Origin: Nannocystis punicea
Lineage (GTDB): Bacteria > Myxococcota_A > Polyangia > Nannocystales > Nannocystaceae
Direction of reading: 5' to 3'
NCBI RefSeq assembly: GCF_026965555.1
Contig: NZ_CP114040.1
Coordinates: 11,982,001 to 12,046,000 of the forward strand
DNA length: 64,000 bases
Each line of letters begins with the position of its first letter. The stretch's first letter is position 1. Positions 1 through 8,355 of this stretch are shown here, in pieces. Both the position numbers and the translations under genes were made by a program. The notes below the pieces were generated by a model. The model searched no databases and was not told the origin of the DNA. It saw only the letters and a list, made by a program, of their open reading frames with translations.

Positions 1-154
1 TCGCCTTGAACAGGGCGCCCGCGCCGAGCGGCCCGCTGCTCAGCGCCGAGGCCACGCCGAAGGCCGGGAACCCGAGCGCGACGGCGAGAAAGCTGCCGGT
101 CAGCAGCACGCGCACGAAGGTGCCGGCGGGCGCGGGCGCTGCGGGCGGAGACAT
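1..154 (-). CDS. N-terminal part of a membrane protein, cut by the window edge
   Basis: Reading leftward from an ATG at 154 gives an open frame of 51 codons that runs off the window. The product starts with a Pro/Ala-rich stretch, MSPPAAPAPAGTF, followed by a long hydrophobic segment (VLLTGSFLAVALGFPAFGVA), which fits a first membrane helix or signal anchor. Most of the protein lies outside, so family and function cannot be named; a transporter is only one possibility. It would be transcribed away from the lipoprotein gene ending at 280, in the same direction. Confidence 0.45.
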   Translation of the reverse strand, partial: MSPPAAPAPAGTFVRVLLTGSFLAVALGFPAFGVASALSSGPLGAGALFKA

Positions 155-279
155 CGTCGCGGGGATTGTCGCCCGCGCGGCGAACGATCACCAGAGGGCC
201 GGCGACCTCGCGCAGTCGTGCGAATCCGCGAGGGCGCGCGCCGGCGCGCGACTGTGGTGATTGCCGCGGCGGCCGCGGA

Positions 280-2031
280 TCACGGCGCGAACACTGCGAC
301 GAAGCCGTCGAACAGGCCCTTGCTCGTCACCGGGGTGCCGTCGAAGTCGACCGCGCCGTAGAAGCCGCCCGAGAGCGCGGTGGTGCCGTCGGGGCGGACC
401 GCGACGCCGTCGGCCTCCTGCTCCGTCGCGTCGCCGAAGTGCTTGCTCCACACGTGGCTGCCGGCCGAGGTGAACTTGACCGCGAACGCGTCGCGCATGC
501 CGGCCCACGGCAGGACGCCGCCGCCGAAGTCGTTGTCGCTGTAGTAGTGGCCGGCGATCACCAGAGTGCCGGAGTCGTCGACTGCGAGGTGAGCCGGCCA
601 GACGATGCCCTCGCCGAGCAGCTTCGACCACGCGTGGGCGCCGTCCTCGGCGGCGAACTGGGCCACGAAGCCGCGGTACATCGGCGCCTCGAGCGGGCCG
701 CCGCCGAAGTCGAGCGCGCCGACGAAGTGGCCCGAGGCGGTCACGCGGCCCTGCGGGTCGACGCCGATCGCCGACAGCTTCTGCTCCTTGGCGTCGCCCC
801 AGCTCGCGGCCCACAGCGCGACGCCGTCGGGGTCGAGCTTGGCGAGGAACACGTCGCTGCTGCCGGCGCTGACCAGCGGGCCGATGCCGGGGTCGATCGA
901 GCCCTGGAAGGAGCCGCCGACGTAGACGTTGCCGTCGTCGTCGACGGCGACCGCGCGCGCGTCCTGCTCGGTGTCGTCGCCGAACTGGAAGCTCCACGCG
1001 TGCTCGCCGGCCGGCGTGAACTTGGCGACGAACGCGTCGAGCGAGTCGCTCTGCCCCGACAGCGCGCCGCCGCCGAGGTCGAGCGACTTCGTGAAGTAAC
1101 CAACCACCGCGATCGCGCCCGACGCGTCGATCGCCAGGTCGCGCGGGACCGCCGTGCCCGTCGACGGGTGCGACGCGCTCCACACGTGCTCGCCGGCGGG
1201 CGACAGCTTGGCGAGGAAGACGTCGCGGTCGCCCTTGGCGACGAGTTGGTCCCCGCCGAAATCGACGGTGCCGGTGAAGTCGCCGGCGATCACGATGTCG
1301 CCGTTGGCGTCGACGTCCAGGCCCCAGCCGTCGCTCAGCTGGGTCGCCGGATCGCCGAAGCTCTTGCTCCACTCGTGCGTACCGTCGGCCGCGAACTTGG
1401 CCAGGTAGACGTCGTAGCTGCCGACGCTGGCCAGCGGGCCGCCGCCGAAGTCCGAGGTGCCGGCGCCTTGCGTCAATACGAGGACCGCGCCGTCCGGGTC
1501 GAACGCCACCGCGACCGCCCGCTGATCGCCGACGTCGCCCCACTCCTTGTGCCACTGGACCGCGCCGTCGCCGGCGCACGGATCGACGCCGTCGCAGTCG
1601 TCGTCGCCGGGCGACTCGCAGGTCTCCGGCGCCGGCATCACGTCGCCGACGCACATGCCCCACTCGCCGTCTTCGCAGGGCGCGACGCCCGACTTGCAGT
1701 TGCCGACGTCGGCGTGGGCCGGGTCGCCGGTGTAGCAGGGGTTCTCCTCGCCCGGCTGACAGGTCGACGTGTCGGTCGTGGATGTCCCTTCGGTCAGGCC
1801 CTCGGTGGTGGTCGTCGTCGGCGCCGTGGTGGTCGGCGTCGATTCGGTGGTCGTGGCGAGGGTGCCATTGTCGGTGCCGGCCGACTCGCCGGTGGTCGTG
1901 CTCGTCTCGGCGGTGCTCGCAGTGCCGTCGGTGGTCGTGTCCGCGGTGTCGGTCGCGGCCTGTTCGGTGGCGGCGTCGTCGGTGCCGCAGGCGAGGGCGA
2001 GGGCGCAGAGGAGCGGGGCGGGGCGTCGCAT
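280..2031 (-). CDS. Beta-propeller (SBBP-type repeat) secreted lipoprotein
   Basis: Start is taken at the ATG at 2031, giving MRRPAPLLCALALACG, a lipoprotein signal whose lipobox ends in LALAC; an in-frame ATG six codons upstream (2049) would spoil the signal peptide. A Thr/Ser-rich linker (about residues 20-85) follows, then a Cys-rich segment of the MopE type (CESPGDDDCDGVDPC). The rest consists of about seven repeats of roughly 50 residues containing motifs like WSKSFGD, AVAVD, GDFTGTVDFGG and DVFLAKL. This pattern matches SBBP beta-propeller repeats of myxobacterial outer-surface lipoproteins. Ligand unknown. It is flanked by the oppositely reasoned PAS-STAS gene only by strand order, with no operon link evident. 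Confidence 0.85.
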   Translation of the reverse strand: MRRPAPLLCALALACGTDDAATEQAATDTADTTTDGTASTAETSTTTGESAGTDNGTLATTTESTPTTTAPTTTTTEGLTEGTSTTDTSTCQPGEENPCYTGDPAHADVGNCKSGVAPCEDGEWGMCVGDVMPAPETCESPGDDDCDGVDPCAGDGAVQWHKEWGDVGDQRAVAVAFDPDGAVLVLTQGAGTSDFGGGPLASVGSYDVYLAKFAADGTHEWSKSFGDPATQLSDGWGLDVDANGDIVIAGDFTGTVDFGGDQLVAKGDRDVFLAKLSPAGEHVWSASHPSTGTAVPRDLAIDASGAIAVVGYFTKSLDLGGGALSGQSDSLDAFVAKFTPAGEHAWSFQFGDDTEQDARAVAVDDDGNVYVGGSFQGSIDPGIGPLVSAGSSDVFLAKLDPDGVALWAASWGDAKEQKLSAIGVDPQGRVTASGHFVGALDFGGGPLEAPMYRGFVAQFAAEDGAHAWSKLLGEGIVWPAHLAVDDSGTLVIAGHYYSDNDFGGGVLPWAGMRDAFAVKFTSAGSHVWSKHFGDATEQEADGVAVRPDGTTALSGGFYGAVDFDGTPVTSKGLFDGFVAVFAP

Positions 2032-2201
2032 CGTCGGCTCATACCACACGCGCGGCCGCGCTTCGCGGGTCGCGTCTGCGGAGGCCCTCGGGAGTCCTCA
2101 CATTCCGCGCGTTTTCGCCCATTTTACCATTGCGTTGCCGCCGCGGGTATTACGGGCCGGCAAGGCGCGAGGGGGGAGCCTGCCCGTCGACTCGCGCGGC
2201 G

Positions 2202-3119
2202 CTAGCGGCGGCGCCGACTCATCGCATAGGCGATACCCGCCTTGAGCGTGCCGAGAGTGACGATCGAGCCGAGGTCGGCGCCGAGGGACACCAGCGTCGC
2301 GGCGAGCCCGGGGCGGATCCCGGTGATCACCGATTCGGCGCCCAGCAGCGCCGCGCTACGGGCGGCCCGGAGCAGCGCATCGGCGGTTTGCGCGTCGATC
2401 TCCGGCACCCCGGTGATGTCGAGGATCACCGTCCGCGCGCGCGAGGTGGCCACCCCGTCGAGGAGGGTCTGCAGCACCCGCTCGACGCGACGAGGGTCGA
2501 GCGTGCCGATCAGCGGCATCACCACCGTCTCGTCGTCGATCGGGATCAGCGGGGTCGACAGCGCCAGCAGGGCCTCGTCCTGGGCGCGGATGACCTCCTC
2601 GCGCAGGCGCATCTCGACGCGCTGGGCCGCGGCCTGCTTGATGCCGGTCTCGTCCATCGTCGCGCCGCGCAGGCCGATCGGGGCCCCGTCGTCGCCGTAG
2701 ATCAGCGACATGCGACTCGTGACCCACAGGGTGCGGCCGTCGCGGGTGATCCAGCGATACGACGATTCACCGCGCCCGGCCTGAAACACCTTTTGCGCGT
2801 CGGCCATCGCCCCCGCGCGATCGTCGGGGTGGATCAGCTCGATCCAGAAGTTGGGCTGCTTCCATTCGTCGACCGTGTAACCGGACATCGGCTCGATGCG
2901 GTCGCTGACGTAATCGACGGTCATCTTCTCGTGCGATTGTTCGAAGTAGCTCTCCCACAGGATGCCGGGGATGTGGGTGACCAGACCGTCGAGCCGCCCG
3001 CGCAGCAGTCGCTCGCGCAGCGCCAGCTCGTGGTTGTCGCGCTGAAGCTCGGCGACCCGGGCCTCCGCCGCGCGCAGGGCGGCGCGCAGCGCCTCGATCT
3101 CGTCCTGTCGTTCCGTCAC
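2202..3119 (-). CDS. PAS-STAS sensory protein (RsbR-like)
   Basis: The GTG at 3119 begins VTERQDEIEALRAALRAAEA, a coiled coil, then a PAS domain (motifs GYTVDEWKQPNFW, IHPDDR, YRWITRDGRTLWV) and a C-terminal STAS domain starting at STPLIPIDDETVVMPLIG. The motif VILDITGVPEIDAQTADALL holds the usual phosphorylation-region residues of RsbR/RsbS-type proteins. A longer reading from 3281 is open but adds low-complexity residues and overlaps the promoter of the divergent protease gene, so the shorter start is preferred. Such proteins act as signalling scaffolds rather than enzymes; the ligand of the PAS domain is unknown. A close paralogue lies at 17341-18225. Confidence 0.88.
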   Translation of the reverse strand: MTERQDEIEALRAALRAAEARVAELQRDNHELALRERLLRGRLDGLVTHIPGILWESYFEQSHEKMTVDYVSDRIEPMSGYTVDEWKQPNFWIELIHPDDRAGAMADAQKVFQAGRGESSYRWITRDGRTLWVTSRMSLIYGDDGAPIGLRGATMDETGIKQAAAQRVEMRLREEVIRAQDEALLALSTPLIPIDDETVVMPLIGTLDPRRVERVLQTLLDGVATSRARTVILDITGVPEIDAQTADALLRAARSAALLGAESVITGIRPGLAATLVSLGADLGSIVTLGTLKAGIAYAMSRRRR

Positions 3120-3382
3120 GGGCGCGCAGTCTATCAAGGCGATGGCCGCGCCCAGGCCCTGATTCGTGGTCGCCCGACCCCCGCCGACGGGACGAAGTGC
3201 ACGGCCGCGCGTGAAACTTCGATTCGTCGCTCCGCCCCGGGGTACCAACAATCGCGGTCCGGGGGCCGATGGCCGAGACAAGTCTCACGCCCTCTCGACC
3301 GCGGCCCTTCGATTCCTCGCGGCCGCGCGGCGATAATGCGCCGTCGTGTGCCGGCGCGCCGGTCGCGAGAAAGGACGCTCCA

Positions 3383-5278
3383 GTGCCGCCAATCGCCGCC
3401 CTCGCAACCGCCACGATCTTGCTGGCGCCGACACCGGCGAGCGAGCCGCCGACGTGGGTGTTCTTCGCCGACAAGGCGGTGCCGCCGGGTGAACTGGAGG
3501 CAATGCTGGAGCGACGGGCGGACGAATTGGCGCCGCGGTCGCTGCGCCGGCGAATGCGGGTCCGCGGCGATCGGGGCGTCGACGTCGGCGATCTCCCGCC
3601 CGCGTCGACCTACGTCCAGGCGATCGCGGCGACCGGGGCGCGGGTGCGGGCCACGTCGCGCTGGCTCAATGCAGTGAGCGTCGCGGCCGACGCGGCGCAG
3701 CGGGAGGCGATCGCCGGGCTGCCGTTCGTCGCCGGCATGCGGCCGGTCGGGCGCACGCAGCGGGCCGATCGGGGCCCGGTGTGGACCGCCGAGTCGACGA
3801 CCTCCGCGGCCTTCGGCGTCGCCGAGACCCAGCTCGCGCTGCTCAATGTCCCGGCGCTGCGCGAGTGCGGCCTCACCGGCGCGGGCGTGGTGATCGGCGT
3901 GCAGGACAGCGGCTTCTCGCTGCAGCACGAGGCGTTCGCGGGGCTGCAGGTGCTGGCGGCCCGCGACTTCGTGCAGGGCGACGACGACGTCGCCGACGGG
4001 CCGGGCGACGGCGAGGGCCAGGACCGCCACGGCACGATGGTGCTGTCGCTGCTCGCCGGCGAGGACGGCGACGAGTACTCCGGGGTCGCGCCCGGCGTGT
4101 CGGTGATCCTGGCCAAGACCGAGCGCATCGACGAGGAGGAGCCGTACGAGGAAGATCTGTACGTCGAGGGGCTCGAGTGGATCGAGGGCATGGGCGCCGA
4201 CCTGTTCACCGCCTCGCTCGGCTACTTCTATTGGTACGAGCACCCGCAATTCGACGGCAAGACCGCGGTGGTGTCGCAGGCGGCGACCGTGGCGATCGCC
4301 AACGGCCTCGTCATGTTCACCGCCAACGGCAACGAGGGGCCCGAGCCCGGGAGCCTGATCGCGCCGGCGGACGTCGACGGCATCATCGCCCTCGGCGCGA
4401 CCAACCTCGACGGGGTGATCGCCGACTTCTCGTCGCGCGGGCCGACCAGCGACGGGCGGGTCAAGCCCGACCTGCTGGCGCCCGGCAAGGACGTGTGGGT
4501 GGTCCGGCCGGGTACCGACAATGAATATTTGCAGGGCAACGGCACCAGCTTCGCCACGCCGCTGGCCGCCGGCGTCGGGGCGCTGCTGCTCGAGGCCTAC
4601 CCCGAGCTGACGCCCGGCGAGATGCTGGCGCTGCTGCGCGCCACCGCGTCGCAGCCCGACGCGCCCGACAACGACGGCGGCTGGGGCATGATCGACGGCT
4701 ACGGGGCCGCGGGCCTGTATTGCACGTGCACCGACGCCGACCGCGACGGTCACTTCGCGGTCGCCTGCGGCGGCGACGACTGCGACGACGCCGACCCGGC
4801 GGCCCACCCCGGCGCGACCGAAGTGTGTGACGGCCGCGACGACGATTGCGACGAGGTCGTGCCGGCGGACGAGGTCGACGGCGACGGCGACGGCGTGCTC
4901 CTGTGCGCCGGCGATTGCGACGACGCCGACCCCGCGCGGAGGCCCGGCGCGGTCGAGGACCCCGACGATTGCGTCGACAACGACTGCGACGGCGAGGGCG
5001 ACCCGGCGTGCGCGCCGACGACGGGCGTCCAGACGTCCGGCGGAGGTAGCGGCACCGGCGAGGACGACGCGTCGACCGCAGACCCGACGTCCGCCGCCAC
5101 GGGCCCGGACGCCACGAGCACGAGCGGCGGCGCGGGCGACAGCGGCGGCTCGGCGACCGGAGACCAGGGCTGCGGCTGCTCGTCCGGCGGCCCCGCGACG
5201 TCGCTGTGGCTGATGCTCGCCCTCGCCGGTGTGCGGCGCCGACGGCCGCGTTCTCGAGTATCCTCGCGCCTCGAATGA
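3383..5278 (+). CDS. Subtilisin-like serine protease (S8) with MopE-type repeats and MYXO-CTERM-like tail
   Basis: GTG start at 3383 is set by a Shine-Dalgarno-like AAAGGA nine bases upstream and by the signal peptide VPPIAALATATILLAPTPAS; an upstream in-frame start at 3269 gives a hydrophilic leader. The catalytic triad is visible: Asp175 in VQDSG, His216 in DRHGTMV and Ser389 in NGTSFATP. After the protease domain comes an Asp/Cys-rich stretch (about 450-545; CDDADPAAHPGA, CDGRDDDCDE) resembling myxobacterial MopE calcium-binding repeats. A Ser/Thr/Gly linker follows, then a Cys pair, a hydrophobic helix and an Arg-rich end (GCGCSSGG, LWLMLALAGVRRRRPRSR), the layout of MYXO-CTERM sorting signals. 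The product is probably anchored at the cell surface. Its stop overlaps the next gene by 4 bp. Confidence 0.92.
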   Translation: MPPIAALATATILLAPTPASEPPTWVFFADKAVPPGELEAMLERRADELAPRSLRRRMRVRGDRGVDVGDLPPASTYVQAIAATGARVRATSRWLNAVSVAADAAQREAIAGLPFVAGMRPVGRTQRADRGPVWTAESTTSAAFGVAETQLALLNVPALRECGLTGAGVVIGVQDSGFSLQHEAFAGLQVLAARDFVQGDDDVADGPGDGEGQDRHGTMVLSLLAGEDGDEYSGVAPGVSVILAKTERIDEEEPYEEDLYVEGLEWIEGMGADLFTASLGYFYWYEHPQFDGKTAVVSQAATVAIANGLVMFTANGNEGPEPGSLIAPADVDGIIALGATNLDGVIADFSSRGPTSDGRVKPDLLAPGKDVWVVRPGTDNEYLQGNGTSFATPLAAGVGALLLEAYPELTPGEMLALLRATASQPDAPDNDGGWGMIDGYGAAGLYCTCTDADRDGHFAVACGGDDCDDADPAAHPGATEVCDGRDDDCDEVVPADEVDGDGDGVLLCAGDCDDADPARRPGAVEDPDDCVDNDCDGEGDPACAPTTGVQTSGGGSGTGEDDASTADPTSAATGPDATSTSGGAGDSGGSATGDQGCGCSSGGPATSLWLMLALAGVRRRRPRSRVSSRLE

Positions 5279-6345
5279 GGCGCGCCGCCGCACTCCTCGT
5301 CCTCGTCGCCGCGACCGCGTGCACCACCGTGGGCCCGCGCGCGCTCCGCTTCAGCCGCGGGACCTACAACACCGCGATTCAGCAGACCAACAGCGAACAA
5401 TTGCTGCTGAACCTGGTGCGCCTGCGCTACCGCGACGCGCCGCTGTTCCTCGAGGTCACGAGCATCTCCAGCAGCCTCTCGCTCGAGCTCGGCGCCGGCC
5501 TCGGCGGTTCCGTCGGCAGCAACAACAACTCGGTCGCCCCCGGCTCGGCGGTGACCTTCATCGACCGCCCGACGATCTCCTACGCCCCGCTGCAGGGCTC
5601 GCGCTTCGGCAAGCAATTCCTCAGCCCGGTCGAGCTGAGCGACATCCTGCTCCTCTACCACGCCGGCTGGGCGATCGATCGCATCTTCCGCGTCTTCGTG
5701 CAGAAGCTGGGGCCGCTGCAGAACGCGCCGCGGGCGTCCGGGCCGACTCCCCCCAATGCCCCCGAGTTCGAGTCGTTCTTCACCGCGACCGATCTGATGC
5801 GATCCCTGTGGCTCGACGGCATGGTCGACGTGAACTACCAGTCGAGCGTCGCCGGCGACAGCCTCACCCTCACGCTGACCTCGCGCACCGCCGACGAGCC
5901 GCGGATCGCCCACCTGTGCGCGCTGCTCGGCCTGCCGGGGCCGATTCAGAGGATCACCTTGACCGAGTCGCCGCGCCCGGACGAGGTCGGGGCGGTGCAG
6001 ATGGTGACGCGATCGCTGCTCGGCGGCATGTACTACGTATCGCACGGGGTCGAGGTCCCGCCCGAGGATTACGCGGTCGGCCGGGTACCGACCACCCGCG
6101 ACGGCGACGGCGACCTGTTCGACTGGGCGCGGCTCACCGGCACCCTGATGCGGATCCGCCACAGCCGGCGCGAGCCGAGCGGCGCGTACGTGTCGGTGTT
6201 CTACCGCGGCCTGTGGTTCTGGATCGCCGACAACGACCTCGAGTCCAAGTCGACGTTCTCGTTCATCACCCAGGTGCTCGAGATGCAGTCGGGCGAGATC
6301 AAGTCCGCCGCGCCGGTGCTGACGCTACCGATCGCGGCCGAGTGA
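5275..6345 (+). CDS. Putative outer-membrane lipoprotein of unknown function
   Basis: ATG at 5275 overlaps the protease stop in an ATGA arrangement, so translation is probably coupled. The N-terminus MRRAAALLVLVAATACTT is a lipoprotein signal with lipobox VAATAC. The mature protein (about 340 residues) starts TYNTAIQQTNSEQLLLNLVR and contains LGAGLGGSVGSN and YHAGWAIDRIFRVFVQ. It resembles conserved hypothetical lipoproteins I have seen in proteobacteria, but I cannot attach a family name or a function. Co-expression with a secreted protease suggests an envelope role. It converges with the SDR gene, leaving one base between the two stop codons, so no independent terminator fits there. Confidence 0.8.
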   Translation: MRRAAALLVLVAATACTTVGPRALRFSRGTYNTAIQQTNSEQLLLNLVRLRYRDAPLFLEVTSISSSLSLELGAGLGGSVGSNNNSVAPGSAVTFIDRPTISYAPLQGSRFGKQFLSPVELSDILLLYHAGWAIDRIFRVFVQKLGPLQNAPRASGPTPPNAPEFESFFTATDLMRSLWLDGMVDVNYQSSVAGDSLTLTLTSRTADEPRIAHLCALLGLPGPIQRITLTESPRPDEVGAVQMVTRSLLGGMYYVSHGVEVPPEDYAVGRVPTTRDGDGDLFDWARLTGTLMRIRHSRREPSGAYVSVFYRGLWFWIADNDLESKSTFSFITQVLEMQSGEIKSAAPVLTLPIAAE

Positions 6346-6346
6346 T

Positions 6347-7147
6347 TCACTGCTTCGGCGACCGCAGCCACGGGGCGCGGCGGCGCAGCCAGTCGATCAG
6401 CGGCTGCGGCGTGAGCACGGCGGCGGTGGTCATCGCCCGCGTCACGAGGCCCGGCACGCACAGGGCGTCGCCGCGCAGCAGCGCCTGCACGCCGGCCTCG
6501 GCGACGACCTCGGCGTCCATCATGACCCCGAGGCGCCTGGCCCTTGCGACAGGTACGACGTTTGGATCGTAGAGCGCGGTGGCGGTCGCGCCGGGGGCGA
6601 GGCAGGTGACGCTGACGCCGTAGACCGCGAGCTCGGAGCGCAGGGCGGCGGCGAAGCTGCGCAGATAGGCCTTGCTGCTGGCGTAGTAGCCGATGCCGGG
6701 GAACGGCCGCCAGGCGGAGATGCTCGAGACGAGAAGGATCCGCCCGCGCCGACGGGCGCGCATGCGGGCGCCGAGCAGGGTGCACAGCAGCGACGGGGTG
6801 GTGACGTGCAATTGCAGCATCGCCCGCGCGCGGGCCGGGTCGGCGTCGACGGCCTCGCCGAAGAAGAACACGCCGGCGTTGTTGACGAGGACGTCGATCT
6901 GCAGGCCGCGGGCGTCGACCGCGGCGACCAGCGCCTCGGCGGCCTCGGGCGCGGCGAGGTCCTGGACGATCGTGTGCACCTGCGCCGAATGGGCGGCGGC
7001 GATCTCCGCGGCCGCGCGCGCGAGCGGCTCCTCGCGGTTGCTGACCAGCACCAGAGCGAAGCCGCGGGCGGCCAGGCGGTGCGCGATCGCCAGACCGATC
7101 CCCGAGCAGGCGCCCGTGACCAGCGCCGTCTCGCTGTGGACATTCAT
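6347..7147 (-). CDS. Short-chain dehydrogenase/reductase (SDR)
   Basis: 266-residue classical SDR. The cofactor motif TGACSGIG lies at about residues 11-18, the NNAG motif is in VLVNNAGVFFFG, the catalytic Ser is in LLVSSISAW, and YYASSKAYL gives the Tyr-x3-Lys pair. A basic residue in LVSNREEP after the second strand suggests NADP(H) rather than NAD(H), which is inference. The C-terminal helix (LIDWLRRRAPW) resembles SDRs acting on lipid or long-chain substrates. ATG at 7147 overlaps the stop of the upstream flavin-reductase gene (ATGA), so the two redox enzymes are coupled. Substrate unknown. Confidence 0.9.
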   Translation of the reverse strand: MNVHSETALVTGACSGIGLAIAHRLAARGFALVLVSNREEPLARAAAEIAAAHSAQVHTIVQDLAAPEAAEALVAAVDARGLQIDVLVNNAGVFFFGEAVDADPARARAMLQLHVTTPSLLCTLLGARMRARRRGRILLVSSISAWRPFPGIGYYASSKAYLRSFAAALRSELAVYGVSVTCLAPGATATALYDPNVVPVARARRLGVMMDAEVVAEAGVQALLRGDALCVPGLVTRAMTTAAVLTPQPLIDWLRRRAPWLRSPKQ

Positions 7148-8355
7148 GGGCGCAGCCTCGCCGGCGGCGGCTCGCGGTGATGGCAGGCCATGTGGGTGGT
7201 GTAGATCCGGGCCGCGCAGTAGTTGCAATGATCGCAGGCGGCCGCGCGGCCCTCGGCCTCGGCGAGGTTGCGAATGAAGGCAGGGTCGCGGATCAGCGCG
7301 CGGGCCATCGCCACCGCGACGAAGCCGTGGCCGAGGACCTCGTCGATCGCCGCGCGCGAGGCGGCGCCGCCGACGTACACCAGCGGCAGGCGCACCGCCT
7401 CGCGAATCACGAGAGCGTCCTTCAGAAAGTAATTGTCGGTGTAGGGGAACGGGGCGATCAGCGTCTGGCCGAACAGCGCGAGGCCGAGGCGCAGCGTCCA
7501 GTCGGTCATGAGGCGGCCCATCACCCGCGTCGGCATCGCTCCGCGCATGATGTACATCGGCGCCCGGCTGACGAACCCGCCCGAGAGCACCAGCGCGTCG
7601 GCGCCGTCCTGCTCGAGCGTGCGCGCGACCTCGATCGCCTCGTCGAGCTCGACGCCGCCGCGGAAGCCGTCGCGCATGTTGACCTTGACCAGCACCGCGA
7701 CCTCGCCGCGCGCGGCCGCCACCACGCGCGCCATCACCTCGCGCATGAATCGCATGCGCCGCGCCAGCGGGCCGCCGTAGCCGTCGCGGCGGTGGTTGGT
7801 GGCGGGCGACAGGAACTGGCTGATGAGGTAGCCGTGACCGGCGTGGACCTCGACGGCGTCGAAGCCGGCCTCGCGCGCGAGCTCGACGGCGCGGCCGAAG
7901 CTGGCGGCCACGCGGTCGATGTCGGCCTGGTCCATGGCGCGCGGCCAGACCGGCCCGTAGAGGTTGAAGCGGGCCGAGGGGGCGATCGCGCGGCCGCCGG
8001 CGACCGCGGCCCTGGCCATGTTGCCGCAGTGACCGATCTGGATCGACGCGCGCGCCCCGGCGGCGTGGACGACGTCGGTGAGGGCGCGCAGCCCGGGCAC
8101 CGCCTCGGGCCGGAGCCACAGCTGGTGCGGGAACGACAGGCCGCTCTGCTCGACGGCGGCGTAGGCGACGGTGGTCATGCCCACGCCGCCCTCGGCGACC
8201 TCGCGGTGATAAGCCAGCAGCTCGGGCGACGGCAGGTGACCGGGGCACATGCCCTCGAAGGCGGCGGCGCGGACGCTGCGGTTGCGCAATCGGACAGGTC
8301 CGATCGAACATGGCTCGAAGAGCTGGTGCGTCACGGGACCCGGGCAGGGTATCAC
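7144..8355 (-). CDS. Old-yellow-enzyme-family NADH:flavin oxidoreductase
   Basis: About 400 residues with the TIM-barrel pattern of the family: THQLFEPCSIGPVRLRNR at the start, IQIGHCGNMAR, the central VEVHAGHGYLISQFLSP with NHRRDGYGG, and GGAASR followed by VAMARALIRDP near the end. After the barrel is a Cys cluster, CDHCNYC followed ten residues later by another Cys, recalling the 4Fe-4S site of 2,4-dienoyl-CoA reductase relatives, although no large C-terminal NADPH domain follows. The GTG at 8355 overlaps the polX stop (GTGA) and is preferred; a GTG at 8334 is an alternative. Likely role: reduction of an activated C=C bond, working with the SDR encoded downstream. Confidence 0.88.
   Translation of the reverse strand: MIPCPGPVTHQLFEPCSIGPVRLRNRSVRAAAFEGMCPGHLPSPELLAYHREVAEGGVGMTTVAYAAVEQSGLSFPHQLWLRPEAVPGLRALTDVVHAAGARASIQIGHCGNMARAAVAGGRAIAPSARFNLYGPVWPRAMDQADIDRVAASFGRAVELAREAGFDAVEVHAGHGYLISQFLSPATNHRRDGYGGPLARRMRFMREVMARVVAAARGEVAVLVKVNMRDGFRGGVELDEAIEVARTLEQDGADALVLSGGFVSRAPMYIMRGAMPTRVMGRLMTDWTLRLGLALFGQTLIAPFPYTDNYFLKDALVIREAVRLPLVYVGGAASRAAIDEVLGHGFVAVAMARALIRDPAFIRNLAEAEGRAAACDHCNYCAARIYTTHMACHHREPPPARLRP
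8281..8326. repeat. 14-bp-step palindrome ladder inside the flavin reductase gene
   Basis: Nodes at 8281 (GTTG), 8295 (CAGG), 8309 (CATG) and 8323 (CTGG) are each separated by ten bases. This matches the node-N10-node architecture seen throughout the window, here within the first codons of the oxidoreductase and without disturbing its reading frame. Confidence 0.5.

Noticed and set aside
166-2205. Very long open frames opposite the SBBP lipoprotein (for example 166-2205 plus, 188-1663 minus)
   Set aside because: They are Arg/Ala-rich mirror frames of a GC-rich gene whose own product has a signal peptide and regular repeats.
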